Source of the DNA: Terrabacter sp. 28
GTDB taxonomy: Bacteria > Actinomycetota > Actinomycetes > Actinomycetales > Dermatophilaceae
Direction: 5' to 3'
NCBI GenBank assembly: GCA_000955875.1
Contig: JYOE01000003.1
Location: 62,001-126,000, forward strand
Length of the DNA: 64,000 bases
Shown here: positions 38,397 through 46,848 of the stretch, piece by piece
How positions within the stretch are numbered: the stretch's first letter is position 1
How the letters are laid out: each line of letters starts with the position of its first letter
Notes under the pieces: model-generated
Databases searched by the model: none
What the model was told of the DNA's origin: nothing
The model's input: only the letters and a program-made list of their open reading frames with translations
Program-made: the position numbers and the translations under genes

Positions 38397-39458
38397 ATGG
38401 TCGTCCTCGGAGTGGATCCGCACAAGAAGACGCACACGGTGGTCGCGGTTGACGAGCAGGGGGTGCAGTTCGGTGCCCGGACGGTCCCGGCTACCGACGA
38501 GGGGCACCGGGCCGTGCTGCGGTGGGCGCGGACCCTGCCAGGGCAGCGGCGGTGGGCGGTCGAGGACTGCCGGCACGTCGCGGGCCGGTTGATGCGGGAC
38601 CTGACGGGTGCCGGTGAGCAGGTGGTCCGGGTCCCGCCGCGGCTGACCGGGACGCTGCGGGCCAGTGCCCGCTCGCGGGGCAAGTCGGACCCGATCGACG
38701 CGTTGGCGGTGGCCCGGGCCTGCCTGCGCGAGCCGGGCCTGCCGACCGGCGGGCTGGACGAGGACGCGTTGGCGGTGCGGTTGCTGGTGGACCGGCGCGA
38801 GCAGCTCGTGGCGTGGCGCACCGCGGAGATCAACCGGGCGCGTTGGCACCTGGTCGAACTCGCCCCCGAGGTGGAGCAGGGCGCGGAGCTGACCTCGTTG
38901 CGCGGCATCGAGCGGGTCCGCGCCGCGGTGGCCGCACTGCCAGGCTCGGTACGTCGACAGATCGCCCTCGACCAGTTGGCCGGGATCACCGAGACGACCA
39001 CGGCGATCCGCGCGCTCGAGCAGCAGATCACCGCCCGGGTCACCCCGCTCACGCCGGCGCTGCTGGCCATCGTCGGCGTCGGCCCGTTGACCGCGGCCAA
39101 GCTGCTCGGCGAGGTCGGCGGGATCGACCGGTTCACCCGCTCCGCGCAGCTGGCCGCCCACGCCGGGATCGCCTGCATCCCGGTATGGACCGGCAACCGC
39201 GAACGCCACCGCCTCAACCGCGGCGGCAACCGGCAGATCAACGCCGCCGTGCATCGCGTCGCGGTCACCCAGGCGCGGATGCACCCACCCGCGCAACAGC
39301 TCCTCGCGCGGCGCCGCGCCAGCAACGACACCCGCAAAGGCGCCCTCAGGGTCCTGAAACGTCACCTCATCGACGTCATCTTCCACGCCATGAAAGAGGA
39401 CCACGCCCGCCACCAGGCCAACCCTGACCACTCCCTGAAACCAGCAGCCGCAGCCTGA
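38397..39458 (+). CDS. IS110-family transposase (DEDD recombinase)
   Basis: A 353-residue transposase. The N-terminal RuvC-like domain has D7 (G-V-D-P-H-K), E56 (V-E-D-C-R-H), D98 and D101 (K-S-D-P-I-D-A), the DEDD set; a coiled-coil region follows (about 130-210). The C-terminal Tnp domain has L-L-A-I-V-G-V-G-P-L-T-A-A-K and H-R-L-N-R-G-G-N-R-Q. At the place where IS110 proteins carry the catalytic serine before Gly, this copy reads P-V-W-T-G-N, so residue 265 is Thr. ATG 38397 follows GGAAAGGA at 38382-38389. Base use matches the host. Confidence 0.93.
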   Translation: MVVLGVDPHKKTHTVVAVDEQGVQFGARTVPATDEGHRAVLRWARTLPGQRRWAVEDCRHVAGRLMRDLTGAGEQVVRVPPRLTGTLRASARSRGKSDPIDALAVARACLREPGLPTGGLDEDALAVRLLVDRREQLVAWRTAEINRARWHLVELAPEVEQGAELTSLRGIERVRAAVAALPGSVRRQIALDQLAGITETTTAIRALEQQITARVTPLTPALLAIVGVGPLTAAKLLGEVGGIDRFTRSAQLAAHAGIACIPVWTGNRERHRLNRGGNRQINAAVHRVAVTQARMHPPAQQLLARRRASNDTRKGALRVLKRHLIDVIFHAMKEDHARHQANPDHSLKPAAAA

Positions 39459-39476
39459 CCCATTGACATAGGAGAT

Positions 39477-39647
39477 TCAGTTCCCGACGTCGCTCCCCGT
39501 CGGAAGATGAGCACTCGACGTGCGTTGTGCATCGAATGCTCAGTTTCCGGCGTCGCCCCGCGTCGGAAAGTGAGCACTCGACCAGGGCCTACCGTCGAGT
39601 GCTCACTTTCCGACGGCGGCCGGCACGAAGGAAACTGAGCACTCGAC
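39477..39647. repeat. Family A repeats right of the IS110 element, six copies or parts
   Basis: The right half of the interrupted copy (39477-39489) is followed by 39499-39519 (reverse), 39531-39551 (forward), 39562-39582 (reverse), 39594-39614 (forward) and 39627-39647 (reverse). The strictly alternating orientation allows hairpins between neighbours. They fill the 205-bp gap up to the ABC transporter stop, so they may also end transcription. Confidence 0.85.
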
Positions 39648-39663
39648 TCGGATCACGTCCGGG

Positions 39664-41679
39664 TCAGGAGGTCCAGGCACGCCAGAGGGCGGCGTACTCC
39701 CCGTCGCGCGCGACGAGCTCGTCGTGGCTGCCGAGCTCGGCGACCCGACCGTCGATGACGACCGCGATGCGGTCGGCGTCGTGGGCGGTGTGCAACCGGT
39801 GCGCGATCGCGACGACGGTGCGGCCGGTCAGCAGCGCGTTCATCGAGCCCTCGAGGTGGCGGGCCGTGCGCGGGTCGATGAGCGAGGTCGCCTCGTCGAG
39901 CACGATCGTGTGCGGGTCGGCGAGGATGAGCCGCGCCAGCGCGATCTGTTGGGCGCGCCCGGGCGTCAGCGAGTGGTGTCCCGAGCCGAGCTTGGTGTCG
40001 AGCCCCTCGGGGAGTCGCTCGACCCAGTCGAGCGCGTCGACGGCACGCAGCGCGTCGCGCACCTGGTCGTCGGTGGACCCCTCGCGGGCGAGCACGACGT
40101 TGTCGCGCACCGAACCGATGAAGACGTGGTGCTCCTGCGTGACGAGGGCGACCTCGGTGCGCAGCTGGTCGAGCGGCAGCGACGTCAGCTCGACGCCGCC
40201 CACGGTGACCGAGCCCGTGCGCGGACCGTGGATGCCGGACAGCAGCCGCCCCAACGTCGACTTGCCCGAGCCGCTCGGGCCGACGATGGCGAGACGCTCA
40301 CCCGTCGAGAGCGACAGGTCGATGCCGTGCAGCACGTCGTGGTCGGCGCGGTAGGCGTAGCGAAGGTCGGAGCCGACGAGCTCTGGGCCGGAAGGCTGCT
40401 CGTCGCCGGACTCGCGGTCGGGCGGCACCGTGGCGATGCCGAGCAGGCGCGTGGTCGACGCGATGCCGACCTGCACCCGGTCGACGGTGTGCACGAGCAT
40501 GTCGAACGGACCCCACAACGCCTCGGTGTAGAGGATCGCCGTCGTGATCTGCCCGAGCGTGGCCCAACCCTGCGCGTAGCCGACGGCGCCGAAGAGCAGC
40601 ACGAGCACGCGCGGCAGGCTGAACGCGACATCCATGACGGCGAAGAGCAGGTTGCGGAGCGTCATCGTGTAGCGCTCGGCCTGCCCCGACACCTCGATGT
40701 CGTCGTCGCCGCGGCGCAGCCGGTGACCGGCGAGGCCCAGCGCCTCGACGGTGCGGGCGCCCTCGACGGTCTCGGTGAGCGTCGTGTTGATGCGCGAGTA
40801 GGTGCCGCTCTCGGTGAGGTAGCCCTTCGGGGCCCGCCCGAGGTAGCGGCGCACCTGGATGAGCGCCAAAGCCATGAGGACGATCGACGGCAGCGACAGC
40901 GCCACCGAGTTGCTCACCATCGCGACGAGGGTGAGCACGACGGTGATGGTGGCGACGATCGACTCGGGCAGCGCCCAGCGCACGCTCTCGCTCATCGTGC
41001 CGACGTCGCGGGTCACGCGCGTCACGAGGTCGCCCGAGCTCGCGCTCTCCACCCTCGACAGCGGCAGGCGCAGGATCGCGCGCACGACGTACTCGCGGGC
41101 CGCGGCGAGCACGCTCTGGCCCAGCACGGCCGACGACGTCTTGGCTGCGAGCGTGAACAGGCCCTGCACGAGGACGAGCCCGGCGACCACGAGCGCCGCG
41201 GTGTTCGCGCCGGCGAGCGCCGCGTCGACCCGGCCGGCCTGCACGTCGGTGACGGTCGAGTCGACGAGCTCGCCGAGCAGGCGCGGCACGAGCAGGCCGG
41301 CGGTGGCGGCGAGCGCGTTGGCGACGACGACCGCGACGACGAGCAACCGCTCCTGGCCGAGCAGCCGGCCGATGAAACGCACCACGCTGCGGTTGTCGGC
41401 GATGGGCAGGCCCTTGCGGGCGTTCATCGTGTCGGCGACGAACTCCTGCGCCCGGCGCTCGCGCAGCAGATGCCGACGCCGCAGCGCCGACAGGCGTTCG
41501 CCGACGCTCGCCGCCTCGGGCGGGCGCAGCTCGTCGGGCACCGCGGGCACGTGCAGCGCACCGTCCCAGGTGCGCGCCGACTCGGCGGCGAGCTCGGGCG
41601 GCAGGAGCGAGACGTGCGCGGGCGACGGGTCGGGCGAGACGGCATACGTGCTCGTCGCGGTGCCGTCGGGGCGGCTCAT
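39664..41679 (-). CDS. ABC exporter half-transporter with intact Walker A/B, degenerate signature
   Basis: A 671-residue half-exporter: a long cytoplasmic N-tail, six membrane helices (about 100-400), then the nucleotide-binding domain. Walker A G-P-S-G-S-G-K-S-T (467-475), Q-loop Q515, Walker B with D595-E596 and H-loop H627 are intact. The signature reads L-T-P-G-R (571-575) in place of L-S-G-G-Q. It overlaps the partner stop by 4 nt (ATGA), so both halves are made together. It supplies the catalytic Walker site of a heterodimer whose signature comes from the partner. Substrate unknown; an N-terminal extension of ~100 residues is unusual. Confidence 0.92.
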   Translation of the reverse strand: MSRPDGTATSTYAVSPDPSPAHVSLLPPELAAESARTWDGALHVPAVPDELRPPEAASVGERLSALRRRHLLRERRAQEFVADTMNARKGLPIADNRSVVRFIGRLLGQERLLVVAVVVANALAATAGLLVPRLLGELVDSTVTDVQAGRVDAALAGANTAALVVAGLVLVQGLFTLAAKTSSAVLGQSVLAAAREYVVRAILRLPLSRVESASSGDLVTRVTRDVGTMSESVRWALPESIVATITVVLTLVAMVSNSVALSLPSIVLMALALIQVRRYLGRAPKGYLTESGTYSRINTTLTETVEGARTVEALGLAGHRLRRGDDDIEVSGQAERYTMTLRNLLFAVMDVAFSLPRVLVLLFGAVGYAQGWATLGQITTAILYTEALWGPFDMLVHTVDRVQVGIASTTRLLGIATVPPDRESGDEQPSGPELVGSDLRYAYRADHDVLHGIDLSLSTGERLAIVGPSGSGKSTLGRLLSGIHGPRTGSVTVGGVELTSLPLDQLRTEVALVTQEHHVFIGSVRDNVVLAREGSTDDQVRDALRAVDALDWVERLPEGLDTKLGSGHHSLTPGRAQQIALARLILADPHTIVLDEATSLIDPRTARHLEGSMNALLTGRTVVAIAHRLHTAHDADRIAVVIDGRVAELGSHDELVARDGEYAALWRAWTS

Positions 41680-43571
41680 CGGGACTCCTCGGAGTGGTGG
41701 GCGAGGACCGACACGTCGCCTTCGCCGCGCACGACGACCGAGCGGTATGCCGGTGAGTCGGCGAGCAGGTCGGCGTGCCGACCGCGCGCGGTGGCGACGC
41801 CGCCCTCGAGCAGGACGATCTCGTCGGCGTGGTGGAGCAGCAGCGGCGAGGCGGTCATGACGACGGTGGTGCGGCCCTCGCGGTGGGCACCGAGTCGCTC
41901 GGCGATGCGGGCCTCGGTGTGGGCGTCGACGGCCGACGTGGGCTCGACGAGAACGAGCACCTCGGGGTCGGCCGCGAGCGCGCGCATGAGGACGAGCCGC
42001 TGACGCTGACCGCCGGACAGTCCGCGTCCGCGCTCCTCGAGCTCGCCCTGCCAGCCGCCGGGCAGCGCGTCGAAGACGTCGTCGGCAGCGGCGGTGTGCA
42101 GGGCGCGCTCGGCCTGCTCGAGCGTGAGCCGGCCGAGGGGGTCGACCGCCGAGCGCAGCGTGCCCGCGAAGACCTGGGGCGAGGTGTCGCTCACGAGGAT
42201 GTGGCGGCGTACGTCGTCGAGCGGCACCCGTGACAGGTCGACCCCGTCGACGGTGACGCCCCACGGCTGGCGGGCGCGCTCGTCGTCGCGGCGCGCCTGC
42301 TCCTCACGGGCACGGGCACGCGCCGATCGCTCGCGGCGGGCCGCGCGCCCCTTGAGCTCCTCGGGGATCTCGTCACTGACGAGCGCGCCCTCGTCGCTCG
42401 GAAGGTAGCGGCCGAGCCGGTCGGCGAACGCCGCGGAGTCGTCGGGCACGGCCGACACGACCATCGTCATGATGCCGGGCCGGATCACCGCGCCGGACGC
42501 CTCGTCGACGATGTCGCCGCCGGTGCGCAGCGCTGCCGGCTCGTCGGGGTGCACCCACGGGGGGCGCTGGCCCAGCACGGCGATCGCCTTGCGCGCCGAG
42601 ACCACCGAGCGCGTCCACTTCTGGGCGAACTCGACGAAGGTGCGCATCGGCTGGATGAGGAAGAGGCCGTAGCCGAGGAAGCTGACGAGCTCGCCGACGG
42701 TGAGCCGGCCCTGGGCGACCTCCCGGGTGCCGAGCCACATGAGCGCGACCACGAACCCACCCGAGAGCAGCACTCCGACGGACTCGACCGCGGCCAGCCA
42801 GCGGCCGGCGGAGACCCCCGACTGACGCACGCGCTGGGACTGGCCGGCGTAGTTGCCGCCGAAGGTGTCCTCGCCGCCGATGCCGCGCAGGATGCGCAGG
42901 CCGCCGACGATGTCGGTCGACATCGAGGTCAGCTCGGAGTTGCGCGAGCGCTCGACACCCTGCCAGCGCTGCATGGGTCGCAGCAGCGGCATGCCGAGGA
43001 GGACGAGCAGGGGCGCGGAGACGAGCACGAGGACGCCCATGCGTACGGAGGTGGTGAGCACGATGCCCGCGACGACGAGGTAGGCGACGAGCTGCGAGAT
43101 GGCACGGGTCGTGATCTCCATGAGCGCGCCGAACTGGTCGCCGTCGCTGCCGCTCACCGACAGCACCTCACCCGTCGGGGTGCGTCGCGTCAGCACGTGG
43201 CCGAGCTGGAGCGCCTTGCGGGTGACGAGCTTCGTCGTGCCGTAGAGCGCGATGAGCCACTCGCGCACGATGACGGTGTGGAACGCGATGCCGCTGCACG
43301 CCCCGAAGAGCGTGACGGCCGCGAGCGCGAGCACCCAGCGGGTCGTCACCGCGGTGTCGCCCGCGACGATGCCGGTGTCGATGGCGCGACCCACCATCCA
43401 CGGGCCGACCGTCTGCGGCACCATCCAGATGAGCGCGACGACGAGACCGGCGACGAAGAGCCCGCCGTTCTGCCGGACCATCCACCAGAGGAAGGCCCGC
43501 GGCGTGCGGGTGTCGGGCGCCTCGGCGCCGCGGTCGGTGTAGGCCCGGGTCTGGGGCGGGAAGTCTCGCAT
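41676..43571 (-). CDS. ABC exporter half-transporter with lost Walker A, intact LSGGQ
   Basis: A 631-residue partner with six membrane helices (about 35-330) and an NBD. The Walker A GxxGxGKS is absent (the segment reads I-M-T-M-V-V-S-A-V-P-D-D-S), the Q-loop Gln is missing, Walker B has V542 in place of Asp but keeps E543, and the H-loop His is Ser (S575). The signature L-S-G-G-Q-R-Q-R (518-525) is perfect. So this domain cannot itself hydrolyse ATP but completes the site of the other subunit. A charged insert (R/E/A-rich, about residues 405-435) is unusual. The start at 43571 is the first Met of the family N-terminus. Confidence 0.9.
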   Translation of the reverse strand: MRDFPPQTRAYTDRGAEAPDTRTPRAFLWWMVRQNGGLFVAGLVVALIWMVPQTVGPWMVGRAIDTGIVAGDTAVTTRWVLALAAVTLFGACSGIAFHTVIVREWLIALYGTTKLVTRKALQLGHVLTRRTPTGEVLSVSGSDGDQFGALMEITTRAISQLVAYLVVAGIVLTTSVRMGVLVLVSAPLLVLLGMPLLRPMQRWQGVERSRNSELTSMSTDIVGGLRILRGIGGEDTFGGNYAGQSQRVRQSGVSAGRWLAAVESVGVLLSGGFVVALMWLGTREVAQGRLTVGELVSFLGYGLFLIQPMRTFVEFAQKWTRSVVSARKAIAVLGQRPPWVHPDEPAALRTGGDIVDEASGAVIRPGIMTMVVSAVPDDSAAFADRLGRYLPSDEGALVSDEIPEELKGRAARRERSARARAREEQARRDDERARQPWGVTVDGVDLSRVPLDDVRRHILVSDTSPQVFAGTLRSAVDPLGRLTLEQAERALHTAAADDVFDALPGGWQGELEERGRGLSGGQRQRLVLMRALAADPEVLVLVEPTSAVDAHTEARIAERLGAHREGRTTVVMTASPLLLHHADEIVLLEGGVATARGRHADLLADSPAYRSVVVRGEGDVSVLAHHSEESR

Positions 43572-43639
43572 GGCCCGTCCACCCTAGGCCGGGCCACCGA
43601 CACCGACCCACCGGTTTTTCGGGCGGCGGGTCGGCGTCG

Positions 43640-43656
43640 GTCGTGAGCACTCAGGC
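43640..43656 (-). repeat. Degenerate single family A copy
   Basis: The GTGAGCACTC core is present, with a diverged right arm. It lies in the 150-bp gap between the ABC gene start (43571) and the BNR gene stop (43722). Confidence 0.45.
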
Positions 43657-43665
43657 GTCGATCAC

Positions 43666-43725
43666 GTATGCCGTGGCGTATGCCGTGGCGTATGCCGTGA
43701 TGGATGCCGTGGCGTGCGCTGTCAC
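43666..43725 (+). repeat. 12-bp tandem repeat, five units
   Basis: Units GTATGCCGTGGC (43666-43677, 43678-43689), GTATGCCGTGAT (43690-43701), GGATGCCGTGGC (43702-43713) and a diverged GTGCGCTGTCAC (43714-43725). The array runs into the stop codon region of the minus-strand BNR gene. Each of the first three units contains the 7-mer GTATGCC that is abundant in this genome. Confidence 0.9.
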
Positions 43726-45458
43726 GGGGTGGGGTCGGCCAGGGCCGCCGAGCGGATGTCGCTGTTGCCGAAGCGGGCCGACGTGCCGGTGCACTGCGTC
43801 GCGACGGCGGGCCGGGTGGCGGCCGGGTTCGTGTAGAGCGCTGCCCGGTACGCGTCGACCGCCGGGCAGTGGTCGGCGTCCCGGACGTCGTTCCAGACGG
43901 CCACGACACCGGTGCGGGAGGCGGCGGCATACACGTAGTCGCCGAGGAACTCGTCGGTCAGGGAGTTCGCCGACGAGCCCCGCGGGTCACCCACGGCGCC
44001 GCGGTGGAGCACCCCGAACGGACCGATCGCGCCGCCCGCCACGTCGGCGTGGAGCACCACACCCACGAGGCCGCGCGGTGACGTCGTGTCCTCCCGGTAC
44101 GGCGTCGTGAAGGCGTTGTAGACGATGTAGGCGTCGGTCCCGGTCGGCGAGATCGCCGGCGCGGTGTAGACGGGTCGGTCGCCCGCCGCGACCGGCACGC
44201 TCGTCGGACCGGTCCAGGTGGCGCCGCCGTTGGTCGACGTGTCGAGCATGAGCTCCTCGTTGTTCAGCCCGTTCCGGGCGTCGGCCCACGTCATGACGAT
44301 CCGGTTCGTCGCGCCGGCTCCGGTCGGGGCGCCGTTCGCGATGTCGACGCTGGGTGCGGCCGCGAGGTCGACCCGAGCGCCGCCGAGACCGTCCATGACG
44401 GGGCGACCCTGGACCGGGTCGAACACGCCGGGCCTGGTGACCGACGTGATGAGCGTCGGGCCGGTGAAGTGCGTGCCGGCGTCGGTCGAGCGGTACATCG
44501 CCTCGTAGCTGGTCCCGTTCCTCGTGGCGATGCCGAACACGTACACGTTGCCGCGGCTGTCGGTGCGGACGGTGCAGCCGTCGGGCTGGGAGTTGATGCC
44601 GTTGTTGGTCGCCGGGCTCACCTGCCGGCTCGTCCACGTGGCGCCGCCGTCGCGCGAAACCGACACGATGAGGGGCGTGGGGAGGGCGTTGCCCTTCTCC
44701 TGGCCGCGGAAAGACGCCCAGCACACGTAGGTCGTGCCGAAGAAGGGGCTGCTCGACGCGTTGTCCGACCAGATCTGCTCCTTGTCGGAGAAGGTCGTCG
44801 ACGACTGCTTGGAGATGACCACGGGTGCCGACCACGTCGGGTTGTGCGTCGCCGACGCGCTGGCGGCGTCGTCGGTGTGCGACACGGCGATGGCCTCGAA
44901 GCCCTTGAAGGCTCCCGACCGGGGGAAGTTCGCCGCGAGGTTCGCGTAGTAGAGGCGCGAGCCGTTGTCCCAGGAGAAGTGTCCGGAGGCGTCGGGTCGC
45001 GGGCCGAAGGCCAGGGCCGGGTCGCCGTCGGAGGCGAGGCCGGCCTCGAAGTAGCCGGGGAGCGTGCCGATGGGGCCGACCACCGGCTGGCAGGCCGCAG
45101 GGCCGAGGCAGCCGCGCGCGCTCCAGCCGGTGTAGGTGGGCTGGACCCACGAAGCTCCACTGGTCGTGGAGAAGTAGATGCCGGAGACGCCGACGCCGTC
45201 GGTGAAGGGACAGGTCGTCGGATCACCGGCGGCGCATCCCTCCTCGTCGATCTCGTCGTTCGACCCGGCGGCCACGACCGTCGGCGCGTGCGCGTCGATC
45301 GCGACGGCGGGCTCGTTCTGCTTGTTCTGGGAGAAGGGCGTCACCGGGCTTCCGTTGCTGACAAGGGCGTCGGATGGCGCGGCGACTGCGACTGCGGCAC
45401 CTGTGAGGGCGGTGGCCAGGGATGCCAGCGCAGCGGTGATGATTCGAGGTCGACGCAT
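43722..45458 (-). CDS. Secreted BNR-repeat (sialidase-like fold) protein
   Basis: A 578-residue protein with a signal peptide (about 1-27, R-R-P-R-I-I-T-A-A-L-A to A-V-A-A). Asp-box-type motifs S-x-D-G-G-A-T-W (about 270), S-T-D-A-G-T-H-F (about 330) and S-T-N-G-G-A-T-W (about 405) fit a six-bladed propeller; N-E-P-A-V-A-I-D-A near residue 47 is the typical first strand. Six or more Cys residues suggest disulfides. No clear sialidase Arg triad/Tyr/Glu catalytic set was found; an extracellular binding or glycan-active protein of unknown substrate. The tandem repeat begins at its 3' end. Confidence 0.8.
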   Translation of the reverse strand: MRRPRIITAALASLATALTGAAVAVAAPSDALVSNGSPVTPFSQNKQNEPAVAIDAHAPTVVAAGSNDEIDEEGCAAGDPTTCPFTDGVGVSGIYFSTTSGASWVQPTYTGWSARGCLGPAACQPVVGPIGTLPGYFEAGLASDGDPALAFGPRPDASGHFSWDNGSRLYYANLAANFPRSGAFKGFEAIAVSHTDDAASASATHNPTWSAPVVISKQSSTTFSDKEQIWSDNASSSPFFGTTYVCWASFRGQEKGNALPTPLIVSVSRDGGATWTSRQVSPATNNGINSQPDGCTVRTDSRGNVYVFGIATRNGTSYEAMYRSTDAGTHFTGPTLITSVTRPGVFDPVQGRPVMDGLGGARVDLAAAPSVDIANGAPTGAGATNRIVMTWADARNGLNNEELMLDTSTNGGATWTGPTSVPVAAGDRPVYTAPAISPTGTDAYIVYNAFTTPYREDTTSPRGLVGVVLHADVAGGAIGPFGVLHRGAVGDPRGSSANSLTDEFLGDYVYAAASRTGVVAVWNDVRDADHCPAVDAYRAALYTNPAATRPAVATQCTGTSARFGNSDIRSAALADPTP

Positions 45459-45758
45459 GGTGTGGTCCGATCATCGGGGGTGGTTGATGTCGGTCGTCGG
45501 CGTCGGCGCCCGCGGCGGCCACCTCCCAGAGTGCTCCCGCCCGGACGTCGACGACAAGACGTCCCCGCCCCTCCCGTCGAGTGCTCACTTCCCGACACAC
45601 CCCCTCCGCTCGGGTGCCCACTTCCCGACATGCCCCTCTCGTCGAGTGCTCACTTCCTGAGAGCGGCCATCCCCACCCCCAGGGCACTAGGCGGAGTTCT
45701 CCACAGACCGCGTTGCCAGCGTGGCCGCCCGGCGGCGGAGCGGGTCAGCCTCGGTGCC
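45459..45758. repeat. 300-bp intergenic region with three family A repeats
   Basis: Lies between two divergent starts. Family A copies at 45576-45596, 45608-45629 and 45641-45660, all forward; a further degenerate GAGTGCTC lies near 45529. The remainder should hold both promoters, but I could not identify convincing -35/-10 pairs. No gene seen. Confidence 0.8.
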
Positions 45759-46781
45759 ATGACCGTTTACCTGCCGTCCACGCCGTTCTCAGTCGTCCAC
45801 GGGCGGGCGCTCGGTTTCACCGATCGCGAGCTGGCCGCCGACCACCTGGACCGTCCATTCCGAGGAGTTCGCTCCGTTGATCCGCCGACGACCCTCATCG
45901 AGCGGGCCATGGCACTTCAATGCGTCCTGCCCGAGATGACGGCGTTCTCTCACGTGACGTCAGCGCAGCTTCACGGCCTTCCGTTGTCCTACGCCCTCGA
46001 GGCCGATGACCGGCTGCACGTGTGTCGCCCCATTGACACGGCACACGTGCGCCGCAGCGGAGTGGTCGGCCACCGGGCTCTCCACCCCCGATCCGTCACC
46101 CGGGCGCACGGGCTGCCGGTCATCGCGCTGGACGACACCTGGGTCGATCTCGGTGAGCTGGTCGGGCGGGGCAAGCCGATGGGGTTGGACGATGCCATCG
46201 TTGTCGGTGACGCGTGCGCCACGGCCCTGAAGAGCGTCAGCCCGCTGAGGAAGGCGTTGGCGAGACGGGTCAGGCCTCGGGGCAAGAAGCTGCTGACGGA
46301 GGCGCTGGAGCTCATCCGCGTGAACTCCTGGTCGCCGCGAGAGACACAGGCCCGGATCATGTTGGTGCGCGGGGGCCTTCCAGAGCCGACCCCCAACCAA
46401 CCCGTCTACGCGTCCTGGAATCCGAAGGTGCTCCTCGGCTTCGGCGATCTGGTCTGGCAGTTCGACCTCCCAGACGGCCGCAAGGTTCGTGTCATCGGCG
46501 AGTACCAGGGCGCGGAGTTCCATTCCGCACCTGAACAACGGGCGCGCGACAAGACACGACGCCGTCGATTCACCCGCGACGGATGGACCGTCATCGAGAT
46601 CTGGGCGGCCGACATGGCGGGAGCGAGCGCACGATGGGCGCTTGTTCGGCGGTTTGCCCACGAGCTGGGCGTGCCGGAGTCGGCCTTGACACTTCAGGAC
46701 ACCGATCCTCACTTCTTCTCGCGCCATGCCATCGACGCTGCCATCGCGCGGGACGACAGGCGGCGGGCGCGCTGGGCTTGA
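45759..46781 (+). CDS. DUF559/endonuclease-like protein, function unknown
   Basis: A 340-residue protein of a type common in actinobacteria. The N-terminal half contains a winged-helix-like segment and A-F-S-H-V-T-S-A-Q-L-H-G-L-P-L (about 63-77), as in AbiEi-type antitoxin relatives. The C-terminal 90 residues read G-E-Y-Q-G-A-E-F-H near 247 and K-T-R-R-R-R-F-T-R-D-G-W-T-V-I-E-I, the Vsr/DUF559 restriction-nuclease-like pattern (E, then K-x-R-x...). No toxin or antitoxin partner is adjacent. ATG 45759 is chosen; upstream open frame is antisense to the BNR gene. Confidence 0.65.
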   Translation: MTVYLPSTPFSVVHGRALGFTDRELAADHLDRPFRGVRSVDPPTTLIERAMALQCVLPEMTAFSHVTSAQLHGLPLSYALEADDRLHVCRPIDTAHVRRSGVVGHRALHPRSVTRAHGLPVIALDDTWVDLGELVGRGKPMGLDDAIVVGDACATALKSVSPLRKALARRVRPRGKKLLTEALELIRVNSWSPRETQARIMLVRGGLPEPTPNQPVYASWNPKVLLGFGDLVWQFDLPDGRKVRVIGEYQGAEFHSAPEQRARDKTRRRRFTRDGWTVIEIWAADMAGASARWALVRRFAHELGVPESALTLQDTDPHFFSRHAIDAAIARDDRRRARWA

Positions 46782-46792
46782 GCGCGGACGGC

Positions 46793-46840
46793 GGGAGTGA
46801 GCACTCGACGGCGCACGGGCGTCGGGAAGTGAGCACTCGA
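46793..46840 (-). repeat. Two family A repeats, reverse orientation
   Basis: Copies at 46793-46809 and 46821-46840 fill the 67-bp gap between the DUF559-like stop and the convergent FdrA-YlbE stop. Confidence 0.8.
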
Positions 46841-46848
46841 GGGGGCCG

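Larger units (their letters stand above)
38154..39478 (+). mobile_element. IS110-family insertion sequence, about 1.32 kb
   Basis: The element interrupts a family A repeat. Left flank GAGTGC-TC and right flank TC-AGTTCCCGAC reconstruct the intact repeat GAGTGCTCAGTTCCCGAC seen 30 bp to the left, with a shared TC dinucleotide as the crossover core (38154-38155 and 39477-39478). There are no terminal inverted repeats, as expected for IS110. About 240 bp of non-coding DNA precede the transposase and only about 20 bp follow it, the layout of the IS110 group (bridge RNA in the left end). It looks intact except for a residue noted in the transposase. Confidence 0.88.

Noticed and set aside
39477..39647. 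Alternating repeats considered as a CRISPR array
   Set aside because: Units alternate in orientation, spacing is 10-15 bp and there are no cas genes or uniform spacers.
44469..45758. N-terminal extension of the DUF559-like gene
   Set aside because: It is antisense to the secreted BNR gene and crosses family A repeats; the domain begins at ATG 45759.
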